DNA from: Aplectana chamaeleonis | Taxonomy: Eukaryota > Nematoda > Chromadorea > Rhabditida > Cosmocercidae | Reading direction: 5' to 3' | DNA: 64,000 nt | NCBI GenBank assembly: GCA_029168955.1 | Contig: JAPDOI010000144.1 | Span: 248,001-312,000, forward strand | In this document: one piece after another, positions 56,909 to 64,000 of the stretch | Position numbering within the stretch: position 1 is the stretch's first letter | Layout of the letters: each line of letters begins with the position of its first letter | Position numbers and translations under genes: made by a program | Notes under the pieces: generated by a model | Told to the model about the DNA's origin: nothing | Seen by the model: only the letters and a program-made list of their open reading frames with translations | Databases searched by the model: none

Positions 56909-59900
56909 TCATCGGATGAGGAGGTTCTGGAGCGGCACGATGCCGGTGGAGACGACGTCGCGACGGCGATGAACGCGACAGCAGCGCGCAATCGCACCGC
57001 GTCGCGACAACACTCGCACATTCTCACCGCGCGACACCACCAGCTGACCGGGCTCGCATGAGTCCGCAATCACAGAAGCGAGCGGCGACGAGGTGACGAC
57101 AGCCATCGGCGAAAGCGTCCGATGCATGCTCACGCGACTGAAAGCACAGATACGATCAGCTCGGCTCACACAAACGGATCACAAACTCTCAACGAAAGCT
57201 ATCAATTACTATCAACAGAAGCTGCACAGCGACCATCCTAAACGAGTTCTTCGTAGTTTCCCCCCATTATATAGTAAGGTCAAATTAATAATAAAGGGAC
57301 CTTAGGCGTCGTTTATGCATAGTTCAACGGCCGAGGTGCACGGTAGAGTGAGGACCGAAAAATTTCGAATAATTCAATCAATCATGTTTTCGCTTCGATG
57401 CCAGAATGGCGTGCGCTGTTTCTGATTTCCAGACATCAGGCAGTACACAAGCTTTCCATAATTGATGGCAGAATAGAATTCTTCGCATTCACAAAATCAC
57501 AATTGTCAGTTATTCGAAATAATTCGAATATTCGAACATTTTCGAATAATCGCAAATTTTGATTCTATGAATGCACAAAAACTCACTCTGCCATGGAATC
57601 TGGAAAGGTTTTCCCTTACTTGGTCTCTGAAAACCAATAAGAGCTCAAATCATTTCGAGATTGAGGCGAAAAATCAGTTGATTGAATTATTCGAAATTAT
57701 TCGGTCCTCACTCTAGTGCACGGCGTACGATATTGATCGTGCTGCCTTGCCTGATCAATATGGCAGGTTCGCACTGGGACGCGACGCAGCGCGGCACAAG
57801 TGTGAACGATGCCTTATGTTTGTCGCTAATACCACGAGTGTAGGAGCTAGGTGACTGCGCAACTTTCTTATTTTCTTAATTTTTGGCAGCCTTTTCTGCT
57901 TCCTGATGAACAGGACAAGATTCACCACGAAAGTGTGAAGATTTACCAGGAACTGAACTGAACAAAGCTGCTTGTATACCTTGTTTCCATCGAGAGGGCC
58001 ATCCTAGAGCGCAGAGATCCCATACACCAGTCAGCAACGAGACGGCAAGGGCGGGCAGAAAAGCAGAGGGATCGGCTGAGACGCAGAGTGAAATCACCAC
58101 AGGGAAAGGCCTATTTCAGAGTTACAGCGCTACAAGATTCGATGTTGATTGGATGCTATCTGTGGGCATCGATCGATAACGCGCCGCTCGTCGATTCACA
58201 TATGAAGCATGACGTCGCGCGGCGATCGGACTCTGAAAACCCCCAAAGAGAGGGCGGTGATGGCGGCGGAGATCGATTTCACTTTCCGGTTACGGTAGGC
58301 GGTACTACGTGCATTACACCCCCTCGATGGAAACAGTATACCCTCAGTTTTCAGCTCTCATTTTTTTGTCATTTTCAGCTACTCAATTGGCTAAATCTCT
58401 GCCTTCAGAGTGCATAAGTCATCTGTTACAACCTTTATGCCCACTTTTTCAATTTTCCAGCATTCTTGGCGAATCGTCTTGCCTTAGGCCCTAGTTAAAC
58501 ATCGGCGTTTCGCAGCCGCTGGTTTTTGCGGGACGTTTGCAATTGGTGATATTTGGAAATCGACCAATAGCAGACATGAGGCGGTAGCCAGCGGCAGCAA
58601 AACGTCGGTATATACCGAGAGCCTTGTGTTTCAATAAGACTTCCTTCCATATCAAAGGTTCCTCATTCGGAAGGCTGGGAATACCTTTTTTTTGCGATTC
58701 GCCATTATGCCTCTGTGGAAACTTCAAATCCATTTTCGAGTGCTTCAACCCGGAAACGGAACTGAATTAGGTTTGAATGACGAAATAGGAACATCTGGCG
58801 GTTTCTTTCTCGAAAGAAAAGAATTTCGTTAATTCCAGTCTCCTCTTACAAAGGCTTATTGCAAACCCTCCCCTGCAATGAAGCTGATGGAATGTGGAAT
58901 TGCTTACAGACTAGAGAACTCATCTACAGCCTGCACAGATCGCACTGATACTTTTAGGTCCTTATTAACAATTTGCTTGAACTCGATGCACGTATTTTAT
59001 ACTGCCTTTATTCGGGAGTGCACGAGCCCCCCTTTTCACCCGCACACGCTGCTACAGTAATGCATCACTGCGGCGCGGTCTGTGACGAGCCCGTTTCCTC
59101 CCACCTCATGTGGCAGGCATCGACTTTCGCATGACCACCGTTCATTCGTCCGCATGACCGGCGATCATGCTCAGAGAAGGTGAGTCTTTGAATTTTTTTC
59201 GCCGTCTTATGTTGTTTCGATAATAATTTAAATGTCGTCGTAATGGGATGAGGGTAAAAGACCCATGGATTTGAAACAGTAGATTAATGTTCAAAAAGAA
59301 TGATTTTTTTGGTAAAAAAGAGAGAATAGATGTTTTCTAAATTTCTTGGTAGCGCGAAGGATTGTGTAATGCTTCATGTACACCCTAACCTTGAGCCAAT
59401 ACGATGATATTTGAATTATCACCGAAACAGCTGAAAACGGCAAAGAAAAATTGAAAAAACTCACCGTCTCTGAGCACGATCGCTGGTCATACGGATGACT
59501 GTATGGTGGTCATGCGAAAGTCGATGCATGTCGCATGGGGTGAGGAAAACGGGCTCACCACAGACCGCACCGCCGTGGTGCATTACTGTAGCAGCGTGAA
59601 CGGATGAAAAGGGGGGCTTGTGCACTCCCGAATAAAGGCAGTATACAATGTCTGTGCTCTGAGTTTGTGCTAATACACAATAAAGAACGCAAAGTATCAG
59701 TGCGATCCGTGCCGACGTTATTTAAAAATGATTTTCGGCTTCACCTTCATTTTTCATGCTCCTTTCTTGGTTATCTTTGTTTTTTTTCTCGTAGGGTGTT
59801 GCAAAGAGGGGTTTTGCGAAAGGGAGATTTGCAGCTGCAAATAGCTGTCGACCTAACTAATAGAGTGAATAGGAAAAAGAATGAAACAAAACAAACGATA

Positions 59901-62011
59901 CCATTGGTATGAAGTCCCTCACGGTCTTATTTTTGTTAAAACGAACGGAATGGAGAACATGGATTTTGCTTTTTTTGGCTCCGAAACCCGTTAAAAACCC
60001 CTAATAAGAGTGCTTAATCAAGGCAAACCCCGGGTAAATCACTAAACCATTTAGGAGTCGCGAGTAATATGGCTAGCTATCACTCTCAGTGAGAATCCTG
60101 CAGAAAATGGTCATGGCTTTGGCAACTTTCTTCCAATTTGAAAGGAACTTCTGAAAAAAATTCTCATGAAGCCCGGAAGAAAGCTGCGGATCCCCCTTAC
60201 ACACAATGGGAAGCCCCTACTCGCAACACACAGCAAAAAAATATAAACCAGAGAGAACAGAAGAAAACAAGAACTCGTTCAGGACAACCACCATACCGCA
60301 TATATTAGAAGTGATTCCCCTCAAAATACAGCTACATAATATGTACTATTTACTAGAAGGCAATTAGTCAATGCACAGACAATGAATGTCAGTCTATACA
60401 TGTACATCCATCATCTTACCTTTGTCAAAAATTCGGCCACAAAACAAATCTTCAATTAAAAACTTTGAGTAAGAAATATATTAGAAAAGCAGAAACCAGT
60501 GCTCACCTCTTCGGCAATGGTATTCGAGAGCGTCGCTTATTTTGAATGGAATTCGATAGTCGGGCCGGTACTGACGAGCTCTTCGGAACTCGAGAATCCG
60601 CCGGTAGCCTACACGGCCCACTCAAAAGCATCGACTGCGTATAAAGCGGTTGGGAGCATTCTCGAACTTCCAAAACTGAAACGGACTTCACTAAACCGAT
60701 AAGGTTCAGGCCTAATTCTCACTTGGTCGGAGGGCGGAATCGTGTCTTATGAACAGGATATGACGGTATTAGAACTACCCCTAAAGCCATAGGCAGAGGT
60801 GGTGCTCACCTGGAATGAGGGCGAGCGCATCGACAAGTCGCCACAATAACGTTCGATACGCTGTGGGTGCGTCCAACAGGAAACCACCCGGTGAATACAG
60901 GCGGCGAAGGACATTCTCCTTCAAAACCACATAACACAACCAGCAATCTAGAGAATTTTCCCTGGAACGGAACACAAATTGCTCTTTGTGGACAGAAGGA
61001 TGTCATCCTAAAACCTTGAGTGTAAATTCACCCACCTAAAAAGCTCTTCGAAGAACTGCTCAACACGAGAATTTTCGGACTTCTCGCTCGAATCCAGCTT
61101 GGTCACGATCGAAAATACGTCTTTCGTTGCGGGACCTGCAACCACGAGAATGTTTTTTGAAAATTTTCAACTTAGGATCGAACCACCACATATAGTTAGG
61201 TCCGTGACTTGCTTACTCGAGAAAAAAACATTTGAATTTCACCCGCAGCTGGCGCGGCGGTCACGTGCGCCGGCCCGCTAGTCGATTCAGGCCGAGAGAA
61301 GAGCGCAGCTGATCAGCTTACCGTACCGCCAGCCGCCGATGACATTGAAACCGCACCGCCCCAACCGCGAGTGGAATTTAAATGTTTTTTTTCTTGAAGA
61401 AGCAAGCCACGGACCTAACTGTAGCCAGTCTTGACATCGGAGCGGCCCAACATACCTGGTGCAGTAACAGTGCGAATCATGCTCCAGGAGGAAACGTCAT
61501 CCTTGAGCCCATCCGAAACCAATGCGGCCATTGCGGAGAAGAGGTGGGTGGCCTCCTCGCCTCGGGCAACGGCTGCGACAGCATCGACTATTGCTTCAAC
61601 CAGACTACGTTTTGTCGAGTAGATCGGCAAGCCAACCACTGACAACTCTCTAGCTCTAATCTGTTGACTGCCAGATGACCTGCAAAGAGCTCAGACTCGA
61701 GAAATAGCACCTAACAAACAACCTCTCGGCTCACCTCCGACTCCTCGGCATGAGCTCGTGAGCGGTTTCTGGTCGATCCGTTGAACAGTCGCATAATACA
61801 TGCCTTGACTGCGTGGAATGAGCCCAATTCGGTGGATGTATTCTGGAACTGTTCATACTCATCTCACGTACATTTTCAAGGTGAGCCAGGTTCCGGATGA
61901 AAGCCATTCTTACCTCCTTCGCACTCGGAAACACGTCCTACACGGTTCCGTACGTTTTCGTTCGATACAATTCGAGTGTGACGATGACGAGCTCAGCAGC
62001 TGAGCATTCGA
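56909..62011 (-). CDS. unc-14: UNC-14/RUSC-like RUN and SH3 domain protein, 5' incomplete
   Basis: Eight exons in phase: 62011-61914, 61842-61735, 61679-61456, 61135-61036, 60961-60810, 60675-60507, 58075-57980, 57137-56909 (TGA 56911-56909); 391 codons plus stop. The RUN domain (about residues 84-232 of this part) reads AALVSDGLKDDVSSWSMI, TKDVFSIVTKLDSS, NSLDCWLCYVVLKENVLRR then LYSPGGFLL, in the order and spacing of NESCA/RUSC1. The last exon is a diverged SH3 (PGQLVVSRGENVRVL, then TGIVPLQNLL) ending the protein. RUN is named after RPIP8, UNC-14 and NESCA; UNC-14 is a neuronal adaptor for kinesin cargo and UNC-51 signalling in axon growth. The first two exons are least certain. More 5' exons must exist: no start codon is seen and exon 1 begins at a TTTTTCAAG acceptor. 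The symbol rests on domain order, not on a full alignment. Confidence 0.82.
57344..57715. mobile_element. hAT-type MITE with 8-bp duplication GTGCACGG
   Basis: Ends TAGAGTGAGGACCGAA and TTCGGTCCTCACTCTA. GTGCACGG lies directly outside both ends (57336-57343, 57716-57723). The interior repeats TTCGAATAATTC. It lies in the last intron of the RUN/SH3 gene. Confidence 0.92.
58933..59712. mobile_element. 780-bp foldback element with 255-bp arms
   Basis: Arms 58933-59190 and 59459-59712 pair over most of their length (GCATGACCACC, TTCGGGAGTGCACGAGCCCC, CGATCATGCTCAGAG), with a 270-bp loop. The tip GATCGCACTGATACTT is shared with the hairpin at 13143-13290. It lies in the 2.4-kb intron of the RUN/SH3 gene. 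Confidence 0.88.
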
Positions 62012-62235
62012 CTTGAAAAACGAGCACGCCTCTGCCACATGCCTAAAGAAAAATTGTTATACTTCTATTCAATCTTGATTGTTTTGACGTCATCGTCGCG
62101 CTAAAAGTCACCATTTGCTCTCACAAGTATATGACTTTCGCCCACCACCAAGATTCGACAGCATTGCTGGGAGCGTCGGGAGCGCCGTTTCTCTTTGCAG
62201 ATCAATCAGGAGGTTCTGCGGCCTCCTTTCCTTAA

Positions 62236-62721
62236 AGGCAGTGTTCACGATAAAGAATGTGTTTCAGTTTCCACTAGGAATGGGCACTGGAGGGGCACAC
62301 TGTAACGTTGACGTCGGAAGAACGCATGAAAACGATCCGGGAAAATCTCCAGAAGAGCCCGAAGTTGCCACTTCGAGCGCAAGGCAAACCCCAAAAGCGC
62401 AACACACGCCCACCGACGTGAACAAATGTATGCTCGAGATCGTGAGATGAGCGATGATTTCCAACCATTAGCCCCGTTCTTCCCTTCATTCTCAACTTCT
62501 CTCTTTACTCAGGTCAGCTCGCATACATCGGCTGCGAAAGACGCAAGTTACAAGCCTCGGACAACTCGTCCACCATGTTTCCTTAGCTCAGTTTTTAAGG
62601 GACCATAACTCCTTTCCCAGTAGGTCTTGCACGATTTCAGAGACATCATTGGAATCAGCATGGGACCGTTTTCAAGATAGGCTGAAAAACAGAAAAACGA
62701 CTTTTATCGTGGACACTGCCT
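62236..62721. mobile_element. TTAA-flanked AGGCAGTGTTCACGAT element (F), full copy
   Basis: Starts AGGCAGTGTTCACGATAA and ends TTTTATCGTGGACACTGCCT, TTAA on both sides (62232-62235, 62722-62725). Confidence 0.9.
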
Positions 62722-62787
62722 TTAAGGATATTCGGGAGAGCGACCCCTTCCGATCCGTTCCGTCGGAAGCGCGGCTCAGCCCCTTAA

Positions 62788-63269
62788 AGGCAGCGTTCAC
62801 GATGATCGTGACTTTCCACAGTGAAATGATAGGCGAAAAAGTTCCTAGGCTCCCAGTGTCGAAAGAACGGTAGAAAACGAGCCATGAGTCACAAAATAGC
62901 GGCTGCAAACAAACGTTCTGGTGTTCCGGAACCGCCCCGTGCTACAGGTACGCCCCCTCGACGTGAATAAATGAACACTCGAGATCGTGAGATGAGCGAT
63001 GGTTTCCGATCAAAAGTCCCGTTCTTCCCTTCATTCTCAACTTCTCTCTTTACTCAGGTCAGCTCGCACACATCGGCTGCAAAAGACGGAAGTAACAAGC
63101 CTCGGACAACTCGTCCACAATGCTTCCCTAGCTCAAGTTTTGAGGGGCCATAACTCAGTTTCCAGGGGGTCTTGTACGATTGCAGAAACATAATTGGAAT
63201 CAGGGTGGAACCGTTTTTAAGATAGGCGGAAAGACAGAAAAATGATTTTTTTTTTCATGAATATTGCCT
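62788..63269. mobile_element. TTAA-flanked AGGCAGCGTTCACGAT element (F), second tandem copy
   Basis: Starts AGGCAGCGTTCACGATGA and ends ATGAATATTGCCT, TTAA on both sides (62784-62787, 63270-63273). Same orientation as the copy 66 bp to its left. Confidence 0.88.
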
Positions 63270-63273
63270 TTAA

Positions 63274-64000
63274 CAGCGGGGAATCGGGAGTGTGGCCCAC
63301 CTCTCTGCAGGCCGTTCGGGAATGCATTCGACCCTCTCACGACAATTTTGCAAGCGAGGTCCTCCCACCGAGTCGGGAAGAAGTACGGGTCACACACTTT
63401 GGCACAATGTTGAGAGCGAGCCCTTAGACCGGAACAAAAAGAAGAGGGTCCTTTTCTCCTTCGAGACAATACGTTCACTCGGGAGTGCGGCCCACCCCTT
63501 TTTAAACTTGGAAGTGTGACCCCTTTCACCGGCACAAAAGAAATGTGGTTCCTTCACGTAATATTACGTTTCAGCCAAATTGATCATGTGTTCTCAACTA
63601 ACCTGCAACCAGTCTGTGGATCGTAACCCGTTACATTGGTATAATCACAACCTAAATTTGACCCTACCACCCGCATCAAGAACCAAGCCAGTCACAACTC
63701 TCTTGAAAAACTCACTTCCCAAAGATTTCCTTCGAGGTTCTCAAGTATATCCAAATTCACCCGTCTGGTCCACACCTCATTACCAATTGTCACTTCCGCC
63801 TATTGCCCTGTCGGTGAATCACATTTTCCTCAAAAAACAGCCCATTTCGTCCATGAGCGCATTTCGCAATGAAAACAGCCGGCTCGATGTTATTTTCTCT
63901 GTGCTTCCCCGCCGAAAGGATTAGGTCTCAGTCTTTGAGATTAATCCTCCGCCTCTCTCGAAGCTCTACCTTCCTACCCTATTCTTACATAAACTGAATT
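63274..64000. other. No gene recognised
   Basis: A repeated GTGGCCCACC / GCGGCCCACCCC motif occurs at about 63290 and 63489. An open plus frame of 114 codons (63580-63924) shows no domain. Missing 5' exons of the RUN/SH3 gene could lie here but were not identified. Confidence 0.35.

Noticed and set aside
63580..63924. 114-codon open plus frame near the right edge
   Set aside because: No domain or splice support; composition does not stand out.

Overview
The window looks like nuclear DNA of a nematode, most likely a clade V (strongylid or hookworm-type) species. Three facts support this. The genes are split into many small exons whose introns end in TTTCAG-like acceptors. One gene is a divergent nematode-type nuclear hormone receptor, and another is a RUN+SH3 protein of the UNC-14/NESCA type. 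The intergenic and intronic DNA is crowded with short palindromic transposons. The species call is inference; no rRNA, tRNA or mitochondrial sequence was found to test it.

Three host genes could be assembled exon by exon, with splice phases agreeing at every junction. (1) Plus strand, 8025-19477: an SAFB-type RNA-binding protein (end of a SAP domain, RRM, charged coiled coil, Gly/Ser/Tyr-rich tail), 11 exons, 5' end not found. (2) Minus strand, 36577-30319: a complete nuclear hormone receptor of 446 residues in 11 exons, one intron of which appears to be GC-AG. (3) Minus strand, 62011-56909: the last 8 exons of an unc-14/RUSC-like gene, RUN domain then C-terminal SH3. No operon is apparent, and the three proteins have no evident shared pathway.

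Most of the remainder is mobile DNA. The clearest items are a dead 1.29-kb mariner (46653-47942); three hAT-type elements with perfect 8-bp target duplications (37428-37744, 48962-51093, 57344-57715); a group of palindromic elements flanked by TTAA and starting AGGCA (about eleven copies); a TA-flanked family starting CAATACC, which includes a 3.3-kb giant palindrome (24115-27410) with a two-exon open frame in its loop; a TA-flanked 280-bp family (14841, 34842, 37124); and a 1.1-kb family starting CAAGGG (14517, 22256, 44485, 54890). Many copies are nested in one another, so relative insertion order can be read. Tandem arrays of 22, 43, about 60 and 125 bp are also present.

Layout: 1-8 kb repeats and minisatellite; 8-19.7 kb SAFB-like gene; 20-30 kb transposons with the giant palindrome; 30.3-36.6 kb receptor gene; 36.7-56.4 kb a dense nest of elements with a Tc1-like remnant and the mariner; 56.9-62 kb RUN/SH3 gene; 62.2-63.3 kb two tandem TTAA elements.
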